64,000 nt of DNA from Catonia carolina (Eukaryota > Arthropoda > Insecta > Hemiptera > Achilidae), in contig JAQMRL010000001.1 in the NCBI GenBank assembly GCA_035578175.1, positions 63,697,553-63,761,552 on the forward strand, read 5' to 3'. This document shows, one piece after another, positions 48,970 to 60,872 of this stretch. The position numbers and the translations under genes were made by a program. The notes under the pieces are model-generated. The model saw only the letters and a list, made by a program, of their open reading frames with translations. It ran no database searches and was not told the origin of the DNA. Each line of letters begins with the position of its first letter. Position 1 is the first letter of the stretch.

Positions 48970-51900
48970 ATGGTATTCATACGGCTAACACCACGTCGGT
49001 TATCCTTTTACACGTTTTTTTGTTTTGTTTTCATCTTAATAATTACAGTTTTTCATAAATCTGTTAACGAGAACGGAAGATGGTGGAAGGACATTTTTTC
49101 GAACGAGGGAGTTCGAGAAGGACAGTTGGTGGTTGTAGAGAGTACTCCAGAAGGTAATATTTGTGTTATTTTTTTACAGAGATACATAATTATGCACTAT
49201 AAAATATTTTGTCCAATGAAAATAACATTATACTACACATCAACAACAACAATTCCTTAATCAAAATTATACAGTGTGTATCTAAAAGGACTTTACAACT
49301 TTAAAAATTCATATTAATTTATTCTGTTAACTTACAGACATGGTTTTAGTGTCATTTTACAGCAATTACTCAAGTAGTACGCTAATACAGAATCACGTTA
49401 AACCTAGCGCTAGCGGTAGTTGCATCAAAGATGGCTACCTTTACTGGTCGGGAGTCTGCTCGCTGGGTTTTTTGGTTTGATAAATAAATAAATAAAATTT
49501 ATTTATTTATTTTATTTATATAGATAAAGAAATATTAGCCTAATAAAATTTTCCTGTCTAATCGAGGATTAAAAATTGGTTTAGGTCAAATATAGGTATC
49601 AACTGAGCAATTTACTAGTTGTAATATAATGTACAAGTTACTTTTTTATGAAATGTGATTCAGCAACATTAAGTACTCCTGAACACAAGACAAGAATTGA
49701 ATGTACAAAAAGTACAACTATAGTCTGGTAACATACCACTCACATTTTAATATTTAGTGCAATGATAATAACATTATACTACACATCAATAGTAATGATG
49801 AAAATAAATTCATTGGTATCACAGTTACATAAAATATTTACGCAGAACAAGGATGAACTCAGTCTAATCTAGCTTTTCCAACTAGATTTGTATTAAAATG
49901 TAAAGATTTGTACAGATGCAGAACGGATTTTACTTAATGTAGCTACGCCATACCGAATTTATGCCTTTTCATACTTGCTACGGGTAAAATGTCACCTACA
50001 AGCGAATTATACTTATGAAATTGTTTGAAGTTTTTTTTTTACGTCCGGCTCTTCTGCAATTACTGCTAATGCAGACGGTGAAGGATGAAATGATTTTTTG
50101 TAACGTATGAAAATATACCATGCCTAAATGGGATTCGAACCCAAGACCACATGATGAGAGGCAAGCACGTTACCAACTACGCCAATGCGGCCGGCGTAAT
50201 GAAGTTTGAAGTTTGAAGTTTGAAGTAATGTTTGAAGTTTGCACTAATCAAGCGTTTTTAACAAAATCTTTTTGCGTCTATTTTATTAATTAGGTAATAG
50301 CTTTAATTAATATTAGCCGACATTTTTTCTTATTTAGTAGATTACTAGTAGACAATATTATTTTTTCAACCCCACAATAGTACAAGAATTAAATAAACAT
50401 ACAAAAAAATTTTACTTATTTAAAAATATTTTTATTTTATTAGCTTATGAAAAAAATTCACATTGGTTAATAGAGAATTTTTATTTCACAAATTTATATT
50501 ATTATATAAACTCATTAATGGTCTTAATCATTGACCATAATCGTTAATCTTTATCATTGATGATCCTAATTATTCAAAATAGATAATTTGTTAATATAAA
50601 TAATATTTACGTAAAATAAATTGCATTGAAATTACAAAATTTAGTTGAAATGTAGATTTTGAGTGTAATGTTTGACATCAGCTTGAAGTTTTCTTTTGGT
50701 CTACTTTATGAAGTCTGTAAAAAATTGAAAAGTTATAAAATTTTAATAGACAAGGGGTTATTTTTTACTCTTACCATAAACTGATTAAATTATTTTCGTA
50801 TCATTACTTATCATTCATTCAGAGGTTTTTACGTGAGTCCCACGGTTGATAAGCGGTGAAATAAACGATTCCTGAAACCGTGACTGCTTACGAATATACA
50901 CCCTTATAAAATTCCCTACATTGAAGCTTTTGATGTTTAATATCAACTGGGAATGCAATAAAATTAACTGTATCACATTTGATTAGTAATTTTAATAATT
51001 ATTTCTATTTATTTTAAAATAATTATGGATAAAGATTGCTACGTATTGTTTTTAATTGTCTTCAGAAGAACCGATGCTGAGGATAGTGCATTTGGATTTA
51101 AAAGGTGCTCCACCAAAATTTAGCTACCTCCGTCAAATACTTCCAATATTAGCACAAACAGGATGTAACGCATTATTAATTGAATACGAAGACATGTTTC
51201 CTTACCATGGATTACTTACAAATATCTCCGCAAAAAACGCATATACACAACAACAGGTAAGTAAATTTGTAGCTGCGCTTCCAGTATCGCTATTACACAT
51301 CTAGATATGTATTGTAATCGACTACATGTATCTTCATAATTAAAATTATGACAGTAACGATATTACCAAAAACGCACAAAAGACGAGTAACGAATAAGAC
51401 CTCCGTCATCAGTAAACAAGGAAAAGCAATGCGATTACTCCTTCCGAGCCCATTGGTTTTTACTGTTCAATAAATAATCAAACACATACGTTACTCCTTT
51501 AGTTCTCGTGTTTTAGTTTACTCGTTTACGCGCTTAAGTGTTACTACTTTAATTTTCTTGCTCAAGTTTTTTTGGAGTCAAAGAATTCTTTCTTACATTT
51601 TATTTTTTCCATTAATTCCGAAAATTATTTCTTTGTTTCATCGCTCGACTTCGATATGTTATTTTTCTTAATTTTTCTTCTGGTAAACCCTCATGTTCTT
51701 CAATGTTTTCTTAATTTATTGCTAGCTTCTATTGAATCTTTATCTATGTTTAGATAATTAGGTATCTTTCTGTTACTGTAACCACCTTGGTTTATTTTCG
51801 CCTTCTTTTAGTTTTTCAAATATTTGTTTAGTAAGTTTTTCTTTGCTCAACCTTACCAAATGTCTGCATAGATCATCAAATATGTTATTGGATTTGTTGA

Positions 51901-54900
51901 TAAATCTCTTTATTTAAACGATTATTTGCCCAATATATTTAATATTTCCTTACATTTTCAATTATTTGATTCGTTATTCTCCTTTCTATTCTTCTTTCTG
52001 CTTTTTCTAACATTCTTAGAACATCACTTTATAATGTAACTACACTATATAATTTATCATTGCACCTATTATAGTGCAGTGCTTCTGTCGCATGTCTTGT
52101 CTTGTAACACTACTGTTTTATAGTGCCAGATTTTTGTATCTCATATAAGACTTTTATTTTTGTCCAGTTATTTTGGACAGTATTTTAACGAAATAACGCT
52201 TCCTGGGCATCAGATTTTTCCCCTTTGAAGAAGCTGAAACAATGGAAATAATCAATTAATTTTTATACTGTTTTTTTCTTTTTGAAATGTGTACGTAAGT
52301 ATATTTAGCTGTCCATATTCTAAAGGCATCCATGACCTTTAAAACTAATCAAAAACTTTTAAAACTAATTAATTTATTTATAATTAATAATTTTATGTAG
52401 GGCTAAATATTAGGAATAATTTCTTTGTTTTTTATTTTAATTCCTTTCAGTAGCAACTTTTCATTCCTACGTACTAATTCCTTTCATAGACCTGACTAAC
52501 CCTTCAAAGTTTTTTATATGCGACCTTTTATGCGGACTGTTCCCTAATCTTGACATTTATATGGTTATTCGTTATCAATTGTATTTTACGATTAAATTCT
52601 TGCTTGATTCAAGTTATTTTTGTTTACTAAATTGCTTTACTACTTCTGTTATTATTAGATGCCGAACTTCCCAAATACCCTAAAAGTACGTTTATATCTT
52701 CCATTCTACAAATTAAAAGTCTCCTTTTCATCGACCTAGATTCAGCTAACGAACAAACATTACCTTTGTTTCCTTATGTTTTTATTTAGTTGTTTCTCTT
52801 CTAAAACATGTGCTAGGCAGTCCAACTTTCTTGTCATTTATTTATCAGAGTCCGCTACAAGAGCTAAATCATCTTCTGAACCAGTGTAATGGATCCTTCT
52901 TCGTTATCGTTCACACCTTTGAAAATACGTGCAATAAAATGATCATTATACAACTTTCTTATCTCAAAATTGTCATTTTAGAATTGTACGTAATTTAAAT
53001 TATAAATGAAATATTACTTACAGGTTACAGACAAATTGTATTCCAACATAGACAATTTTCACTGAGAAACAACATATTCAGGATAGGGAAGTCCACGTTT
53101 TTAACCAATTGATTACTAAGTAATTAACACCGATATTTTCGTTAATTTCTGTACTCTTCTTTTTGTTCACTATTAGGTATTACAAAGTAAGAGTCAATAT
53201 TTATTTAATAAATAGTATAATTCTGGTAAAATTTCTTAAAATTTAAACTAAAATATTTTCTTTAGATAATGGATTTACTTACGTGGAGCCATGATCTCGG
53301 CATGGAAGTTATACCTCTAGTACAAACCTTCGGACATCTAGAGTTTGTACTAAAATTAGAAGAATTTCGTCATCTTCGTGAGATTGATGCATTGCCTCAG
53401 GAATTATGCCCTTCTAATCCAGATTCGATAATACTTGTGCAAGAGATGTTACGTCAAGTACTTTCTTTGCATAGAACATCTAAATATATCCATATCGGAT
53501 GTGATGAAGTATTTCATTTAGGTGTATGCACTAAATGCACACAACGACGAACGGATTCCAGGTTGGTATATTTATCATTTTTGTATTATATTTTGTAAAT
53601 GGGTTAAGCCCGTTATATCCCTTGTTCACTTAAATATTTTACTAAAAATAATTTGGCGTCAAAGACAGCTTATCAATAAAATCAACAAAATATTTTAAAT
53701 AGATATTTATCAAAATAAATTTAATTTAAATTTTACTCTAAAATGAGTAAACACGCTTTTAGTAGCTATATCAGTATAAATTTAATTTTTCATTCAAATT
53801 TAAATTTTACTCTAAAATGAGTAAACACCCTTTTAGTATATCAGTATTTTTGAATTTCTGTAATTGCTCTTCAGTTCTATCATAAGCCTGTAATTTGAAA
53901 AACAATCTTAAGCTCATGAAAAAATGTAATTTTGATTAAAATTATAAATGTGTAATAATTGAATTCTATTTTAAACTAACCGCCAGACAAGACGACCCGG
54001 TGACAAGAAAATAATAGATCAAGAAAAGATAACAAGATAGACAAAAAAATAATGAAGTGAAGGCCTAGAGAATGTAGAAGAGATATTGAACGGCCTCAAA
54101 GAAGGTGGGCTTATGATTTTGGAGTAAGATTGGGAGGACAGTGGCAGCAACTGACAACAGACAAATCAAAATAGAAAGAGCAAGGGGACGCCTTTGTTCA
54201 GGAGTAGCCTAAATGAGGAAAGGCTGTTGAAGAAAGTAGAAAGGACAGCATGCATTTTAAAATATTTTCAAAATTAAATTTTAAATTTGTGAACTTACAG
54301 CGTTACAATGGCTCTCTCTATTAAAAATATTAAGCAAATAGAGAACTTAAAACTAACAGATATTTTATAAATTTGGAAACAAGTGCTTCTTGTTTCCAAA
54401 TTTAATAATCTTACACCTTGTTCCGAATTTAGATTACAAACAATCTAACGGATACTATAACTATCAAATTTTCCCACAATAACTTGAATGAATGTATTTT
54501 ATTATATTTTACTTTTAATCTTTAACTGTACTATAGAGAACAACCAAAAGATGAGAAACCATTGTCGTGAAATTACAATTTACAAGAGCTTAAAATTTGG
54601 GATTAAATCAGTGTGTAGTGTGTAATTTGAGTCATAGTAGGGTGAACCGGTAATTATACGGAGAAATTTAGACTGGAATACTTGAATAGTATTTTTAAAT
54701 TAATCTGTTTTGCGTAACCAAAAATTTTAATACTGTACATCCAGACCGGTTCTAAGAGGGAATTGTACTATAATAATTTCTGTTTAAAACGTATGGTGAT
54801 TTAAAGTGAACTAACCTGTATTAAAGTTGTTTCAAATGTAAGTTTAGGTGAAGCCGTTTAAATAAATGCTTAAAAAAATATTTTTTACAAAACAGAGACC

Positions 54901-56209
54901 TAAACTTTAACTTAATACGTTTTATCAATAATTGTTTAATTTGTACGTCACGTTAAAGAGAAAAATCATAAATGAGAAAACAAGATCAAACGTTAAAATG
55001 AATATAAGGATATATTTATATCGAGTAAAAGACATTTTGATTGGTTTTTATGTTACAATTTTACAAACTCCTGAAGTCAGTTAATTAATTTTTGAAAAAC
55101 TGTGTATTGATACAGTACAGATTTTTTATTTTTCGTTTATTGGGCACCGACCGCCTAATCGATGACACACGGCATACGCATTCCTTATATTCCTAATTAT
55201 AGCTGTATACAATAATAACCAATTTTATTCGGAAATTTATTTGTTATTTTTCAGGGAAATTTTCGCTGCGCATGTATCACAGATTGCTCAACATCTTAGA
55301 TCAACATACCCTGGCATAACGCCCTTAATTTGGGACGACATGATGCGACAGTGGAACCCACAATATATATCATCAACATCGTTAGGAAATTTAGTGGAAC
55401 CAGTTATATGGGCTTATAGTGTTAACATACAGAAATTAATACCTAATTATATATGGTATTCGTATACAAAAACATTTAAGAACGTTTGGGTTGCGGGAGC
55501 TTTTAAAGGGGCGTCATTATCCACTTCAGTTCTCCCTGATATGCACAACCGTTACGAGAATCAAAAGTCATGGTTAAATTTTATTTCACGGACACCAAAC
55601 CGAATAAAAGGTTATATTTTAACGGGATGGTCCCGTTACGATCATTTTGCGATTCTTTGCGACCTTTTACCGCCGTCATTTCCATCACTAATTTTAAATC
55701 TTATTTTTATATCGACCAAAACTATCGAATCCGATGATAAAATAGCAAAAAAATGGAGAAATTCCATGGATTGTTCAGTTTCTTCTGATTTAAATATCGA
55801 TTCACTGACATCAGATCCCAGGATTATTGGGACATGTTCGTTTTCTGGGTTGGACGCCTTTATTTTGATGAATAATTATTTAAATTTAAAAAATCGTGTT
55901 GATTGGTTACACACACATCTGACAGAGCGGGAAGCGTGGATGACTCCGTACAATGTAAAGTATAATTTTTCTTCTCCTGCGAGAATCATCGAAGATTTTT
56001 CTAAGGGTTTAAAGCTGTTTAATGAAGTATTATTATTTAAAAATGAAACTGTTAAAGTACTTTCTAATTACTTTGATGAGTACACAATACAGGAATGGAC
56101 AGAACAAAGAATAGAACCGTTGCAAATCAAAATGACTACCCTTGTAAAACAGATGGAGATACTAACAAGTTCGGCCTCATGGCCCAGAAGACCATTACTA
56201 CAAAAATAA
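48970..56209 (+). CDS. Hexosaminidase D-like glycoside hydrolase family 20 enzyme, four exons
   Basis: Coding exons are 48970-49153, 51066-51256, 53266-53561 and 55255-56209 (introns of phase 1, 0 and 2; all GT/AG). They join in frame to 541 residues, near the usual HEXD length. The start is ATG 48970. Residues about 11-29 form a hydrophobic segment after basic RR, a signal peptide or type II anchor, suggesting a secretory or Golgi location. Exon 2 has VHLDLKGAPPKFSYL and CNALLIEYEDMFPY. Exon 3 has VIPLVQTFGHLEFVLK and IHIGCDEVFHLG with the catalytic Asp205-Glu206 pair of GH20 enzymes. Exon 4 has LIWDDM (250-253), VWVAGAFKGA and TGWSRYDHFA. Known family members remove terminal beta-linked N-acetylhexosamine from glycoconjugates. 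The C-terminal ~150 residues are less conserved. No missing catalytic residue is seen. Exons 5' of 48970 (untranslated) cannot be excluded. Confidence 0.92.
49264..49487 (+). pseudogene. 5' fragment of a Tc1/mariner-type transposon with transposase N-terminus
   Basis: The ATG at 49431 opens MATFTGRESARWVFWFDK, matching the N-terminus of insect transposases of the HDGAPPHY group, and stops after 18 codons where AT-rich DNA begins. The preceding ~160 bp (GTGTGTATCTAAAAGGACTT onward) has the position and character of a TIR and 5' UTR. The rest of the element is missing. Confidence 0.6.
50045..50195 (-). repeat. tRNA-derived SINE with intact A and B boxes
   Basis: The minus-strand head is TTGGCGTAGTTGGTAACGTG (A-box) followed by GGTCTTGGGTTCGAATCCCA (perfect B-box). 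The body reverse-complements to a GCTAATGCAGACGGTGAAGG motif. The same body and head recur at 60740-60872, and parts at 60210-60275 and 57776-57856. No acceptor stem pairs, so it is a SINE, not a tRNA gene. Confidence 0.7.
50196..50242. repeat. GAAGTTT tandem repeat
   Basis: About five copies of a 7-bp unit, one interruption (GAAGTAAT). It abuts the SINE at the head side. Confidence 0.7.
51257..53265 (+). other. Hexosaminidase intron 2
   Basis: Donor CAG|GTAAGT, acceptor ATTTTCTTTAG. No exon is inside. The minus strand at about 51570-52060 gives long interrupted coding-like text (for example RMLEKAERRIERRITNQI), perhaps an old retroelement. Confidence 0.8.
53724..53848. repeat. Tandem duplication, period about 75 bp
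   Basis: The segment ATTTAAATTTTACTCTAAAA plus TGAGTAAACACGCTTTTAG is repeated about 75 bases later with few changes. Confidence 0.7.
53985..54245 (+). pseudogene. LINE C-terminal tail fragment
   Basis: One frame reads RDIERPQRRWAYDFGVRLGG then QWQQLTTDKSK, a stop, and KEQGDAFVQE. This is the conserved RPxxRW...W...A...R..W...G.AFVQ tail found at the end of many arthropod LINE ORF2 proteins. Stops are present. Confidence 0.6.
54368..54404. other. Perfect 16-bp stem-loop
   Basis: TAAATTTGGAAACAAG, a 5-base loop TGCTT, then the exact reverse complement. Located inside intron 3; function unknown. Confidence 0.75.
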
Positions 56210-56210
56210 A
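56205..56210 (+). terminator. Polyadenylation signal AATAAA of the hexosaminidase gene
   Basis: AATAAA overlaps the TAA stop at 56207-56209. If used, the 3' UTR would be only tens of bases; later AATAAA copies (for example near 57244) are alternatives. Confidence 0.4.
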
Positions 56211-57775
56211 AAACCGTTCCCTATTCACAAAAATATTCACCAGTATTATTTTTATATTTAATGATGACATTCCATTATATCATTTTTATTTTTATACGTA
56301 TACAAAAATAATTACCAGAGTAGAAATATAAGTTACCTTCTGAGTTTCTAAGGATATTAGATGCTAATGAATATTTTTAGTTATATATTATTTGTGCTCC
56401 CTCAAGAAAGATAAACGACCAAATGAAATATTATATAAAATTCAAATAGGCTGTAAATTACAAGTGTCTGATAACTGTCTGTATTTTACATATGAAATTC
56501 AGTAGCTACTTATAATTTAATATCAGGTCTGCGATTATATTCATAACTGTCTTCAAATGTTTGATAACATGTAACTTCTTATGCATTATAATTTTTTTAT
56601 CTAAAGGGAAACTAAAGGTGGCCTGTTGTTTAGCTAAAATCAGATTGAGGAAAAAGTTCATTTTTTACTAATGCAAACGTTCTGGCAACTAACTCTAAAT
56701 CGCTGAAGCCCAAATAGAATGCATACTCCCTTCTTCTATAGGTTTGGTAAGAAAGAGGTTTTATTTAGAAATGTTTTATTCCTAAATGTCTACTCGAATA
56801 GAATTTTTTATTTCTACTCTTAACTACTATGCTATAATTATTTTGACTTTCTCACACTCTAATATGAAAGAATAGTGATAAAATGTTTTTTATACTTTCA
56901 AAATTATATGCAAGTTATTTAATTTCTTCCAAAGAGTTTGTAGGACCACTGAACCATAATTGATTCAAGTGGTAACTTATGATTTTATTTATACCAAATT
57001 AGAATAAAATTAAAATAACTTGGTTGCCCGTTCGTTTCTAAGCATTCGTAAGTTTTATTTAACAATTTAAACATTTTACTAGGTGATTTTGTAGGGTATT
57101 TTCAACTAAACAATTTTCACCCTTTGCTTATCGATGTACGAAATCATATTAATATTTTATGTAAACTTAATTTTTATGAATTTGAATTTCCATTTTTCGT
57201 ACAAAGGTTTTTACTACGATAATGAGAAATACTTGACAATGGAAATAAAATACCTAAAGAAGAAAGTCAGACACCGATTCGTGCTTTGGATCTAATCGTT
57301 TTCCGCTCCTCACCAGTCCATTGGTTAATACAATCAACAATTAACCGAATGTTAAATACCTAGCTAGAGTCAGTAAATACTCCTATATTATTAGATCATA
57401 AAAATATTTCAAATTTAATGTTATCGCTCATAATTGTGTAACGTCTTAGAACTGCGTACCTATAATCGCATGTGACTGTGAATTAGAAAACAAACATGTT
57501 CAATTTACTTCTATTTCTATAGATTTTCTAATTGTCTTAGTATTGCGATATCATAGATGTATAAAAACATTCACTATAAGCAATGTATAGGTTCTGTAGT
57601 AAAGTTTTGAAAATAAAATATTTTCAACAGATTATTCAGATTATTTGTATTACTTTAATAACCATCGACTGTTAAGTGATTATTAGCGACAAGGTACATA
57701 TATTTTTATTGTGTGATAATGGTTGTATAAGCTTTATATTGTACGTAGGTAATAATGTGAAGTGAGTCATAAATG

Positions 57776-57856
57776 AAAAAGTCTCAGTCCTGACCGGGAA
57801 TCGAACCCAATATACCTGGAAGCCGATTGCGCTGACCACTACACCAACGATGGTTT
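57776..57856 (-). repeat. tRNA-derived SINE head
   Basis: Minus strand: TTGGTGTAGTGGTCAGCGCA (A-box) and ATTGGGTTCGATTCCCGGTC (B-box). Internal promoter boxes are well preserved, but the 5' CCATCGT and 3' CAGGACT ends do not pair as an acceptor stem. A decayed second copy in the same orientation lies at 57897-57970. Confidence 0.6.
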
Positions 57857-60739
57857 ATAAAAATAATTATATAAATCTGGTACAATGTATACACTTCAGA
57901 CCCTACCCGAAAATCGAACAAGAGAACTTCGTCTTATCTGTCGATTACGTTATTAAATCATCGAGGTTGCCTTAAAAAAAATTTGTCTGCAATCCACTTC
58001 CATTTCTGGCAGCCCTCTTTTGAAGTTCATTTGATTTTTTTGTGTAAAAATTTGACATCAGAATCTGAATTTTAATCTTTGTATAACTACATTCTATTTT
58101 TTATAATATACACAGAAAAATAAATAAAATTGTTTATACTAAAATTATTTATCAATTAACCTTATCCGTAAACGTCGACTAGTTCAGCAACATACCACTA
58201 GTTTGTTAAAAGCAACTCTATGATATGGAATCAACTACAAACTGTAGCTACTCTACAAAATGAACCCACTAGATTACCCGATAATTCAAAGGATCGGGCA
58301 GAACTGCATGTCTGTCAGTAATTTACGATTGGAAATGCGTTTTTATTTTTTTTAAAAGAAACAATATTGAGAAACCGTACCTGAAACAACGCCCCAATTT
58401 AGACTACTTTTAAAATGTAAACCGCCACTCCAGCGGATCAGAAATCTTAAGTAGATCAGAACCATAGAAATGCGTGCGCTGCGCGCCCGAATATAGCCAT
58501 GAGGTGAAGTTCAGCCGCCAAAGGGTTTGGGTGGATGAGAATATTTTGTTTTTTTTTCTCATCAAATCAGTCGTTAAGGGTAACTTTATATAGGCTATAG
58601 TATATCCTTAATGTAATTTGTTTGGGAACAAAATAGCTTTGATAAGGTTTTTCGCTCCGACGCGCCGTTTAGGAGTTATAAAATGCTTCCCCGATGGTTG
58701 GGGAGGAGGTACAAACCGAAATTTTAAGGTCACCACATTTTTATGTGGCTACTTTTGAACGCCAAACATGCCGTTAAAATTCTTTTTGTTGTATGAAAAT
58801 ATAAAAATTTCAAAATTTTAGATGGGGTTAGCACCACAAATAGAAAACCGACCTAAAATTTTAAAAATTTTCTGTGATGCCAGAGGGTAAGTGTAATTTA
58901 GTCCAAATGAAAATTTTCCGAAGAAACCAGTTTTGAAGGTGTAAAAAAAGAAAAACATAAAAACGGCCAGCCCAAAAAGCTGAAATTTGGTTCTTTGTTT
59001 TTTTTTGGAGTTTTCTAAGCAAACTGGTTATTTATTTCTTCCTAGATAAAATACAGAAAGAAGCTGTGATGGTACAGATAGATCATTACAACATTCAATA
59101 ACAAACCTGTTGCCGAATGACATAAAAAAATTTTGGTTTAACCATAATATGATACAAAACAATTAGTAGACATGCTTTAAATGGGCACGGACGTGGGGAT
59201 AGCATATAGCCTAAAAGCATTGTGGCAACAACAGAGTTTTTATTTTTTTCCTGTACATCAGTCAGAAGAAGCCACACTTTTTTACCTCTTTATCATAATT
59301 TTGTTAGCAAAATGGTCACTTGCAGCGATCTATTCGCATCTCTTTTACTAACTTCTTCTTGCCAAGCGTAGCAGTGACGTCTTCAGTTCCGATGGGGTAT
59401 CATAAAAGTGAAACTGTATGTCGTAAGAGGTTTTTATAAACTTACTATCTTTTAAATTGGTGAGTGGGTAACTTGTGAGTCGATTGATAGCTACTTAACA
59501 AGTAGCATTAGTTTTTAAGAATTTTTTCATTCTTCGTTTAGCTACCTAATTTTTGTCTTTACAGGGATATGTTTCTCAAATTGTTCTTTAATTTTTAATA
59601 CTATCATCTCATTCGCTGAGTGCTGTCTTATGCAAGATATAGCCTATTATAAACGTTTCGTCTTATTTACTAAAAGTTTTTATCAGATTGATTGTAAATA
59701 ATTCTTAACAGTAAAACAAATATCGCATTCGTAAAAAAATACGTATGGCGTACACTAACCCTTCTTCGATGTCGATAACATGGTAAATGTTTTTGTGTTG
59801 AGAATAATTATACAGGCTTATGTAGACTGAGTTTGTCATCGCCTCTTTTGTAGAAGAAATTCGTACATTTCAGGTTCAGAAAGCGCAGAATGGAAATACT
59901 CCTTTGAATTACTACACACTGCACTGCACACACTGCATACTACATTGCAAATGTGAGAATTTATTCCAGGAAATTTTTAGTCTCAATAATAGACAAATTT
60001 ATACACAAAATTGTTCCCATTTACTTGTCTTGTAGGCTCATTCCCTTTTTTATGTAACACACAAAAAATTAAATCAAGCGGTCCAGTCGATTATAAATTT
60101 TTTGTTTCTATTTAATTACTCATAAAAATACTGTCAATGTAAAACAAACCGAATTTTTTGTGAAGTTGCAAACATTAAAAACAACATTTTTTTATTTAAC
60201 GTTGCATCAACTACAGTGGTCATTAGCGACGATGTTGGATTGTAACTGTGAAGGATGAAATAATTTTCATACGTTTTTTGATTAACACCACGTTTGATTA
60301 ACAAAACACTAGAGATTTAGTAACTAAGAAAAGTCATTATTTTAATAATTTCTTTTAATGTGTATTAAACATGGACATTTTTAATAAATCTAAAATATCA
60401 TTTTATTAAGAATTTTTCCAAGATGGAAATATCTTTGAATGATGTTTGTATTTTTTGGATTAAACACTTAGATTCGTAATAAAGATTTAAATCGTCAAAT
60501 CCACAGAAAGAGAAACTTGTGATAATTGGAAGCAGATTATGCCAAGTTCAATGTTGACAATTTGCCAATAAAGCCTCCCGTTTTTAGGTTGACATTTTCA
60601 GCTTCTTCTAAAGTAGTTATTTAGTGAGTCATCTAATTTTGTTTATTAAAATCATTTTTAGATACGAACATTTTATTATTTGTTCAAAATAATAGATGAA
60701 CTTTTTTAACCGTCATTTTAACGAATTTGTTTATTGCCC

Positions 60740-60872
60740 TAACGTCTGACTATTTTGTACAATGCTAATGCAGACGATGAAGAGTGATAGATGAAAATTA
60801 GAGATTAAAAAATTTCAGACCTGTTCGGGAAGTGAACCCGGGACCCTGAAGTAGAAGTCAGTTGCCCTGAGC
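60740..60872 (-). repeat. tRNA-derived SINE, same family as 50045
   Basis: The body GCTAATGCAGACGATGAAGA matches the 50045 copy. The minus-strand B-box is GGTCCCGGGTTCACTTCCC. A partial body (GTAACTGTGAAGGATGAAAT) also occurs at 60210-60275. Confidence 0.6.

Larger units (their letters stand above)
49154..51065 (+). other. Hexosaminidase intron 1
   Basis: Donor GTAATA after GAAG, acceptor TTGTCTTCAG. Contents: a Tc1-type 5' fragment (49264-49487), an (AAAT)n palindrome at 49478-49522, a minus-strand SINE (50045-50195) and a GAAGTTT tandem repeat. Confidence 0.85.
53562..55254 (+). other. Hexosaminidase intron 3
   Basis: Donor AG|GTTGGT, a weaker site chosen because it restores frame with exon 4 (split Arg codon). 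Acceptor TTATTTTTCAG. It contains a tandem duplication, a LINE tail and a perfect hairpin. Confidence 0.8.

Noticed and set aside
57776..57856. Apparent tRNA gene on the minus strand
   Set aside because: A and B boxes are good, but the 5' and 3' ends do not form an acceptor stem and the same head occurs in SINE copies nearby.
59095..59277. 60-codon minus ORF near a GC-richer block
   Set aside because: No recognisable motif, no splice or polyadenylation context, and the codons become AT-rich toward the end.
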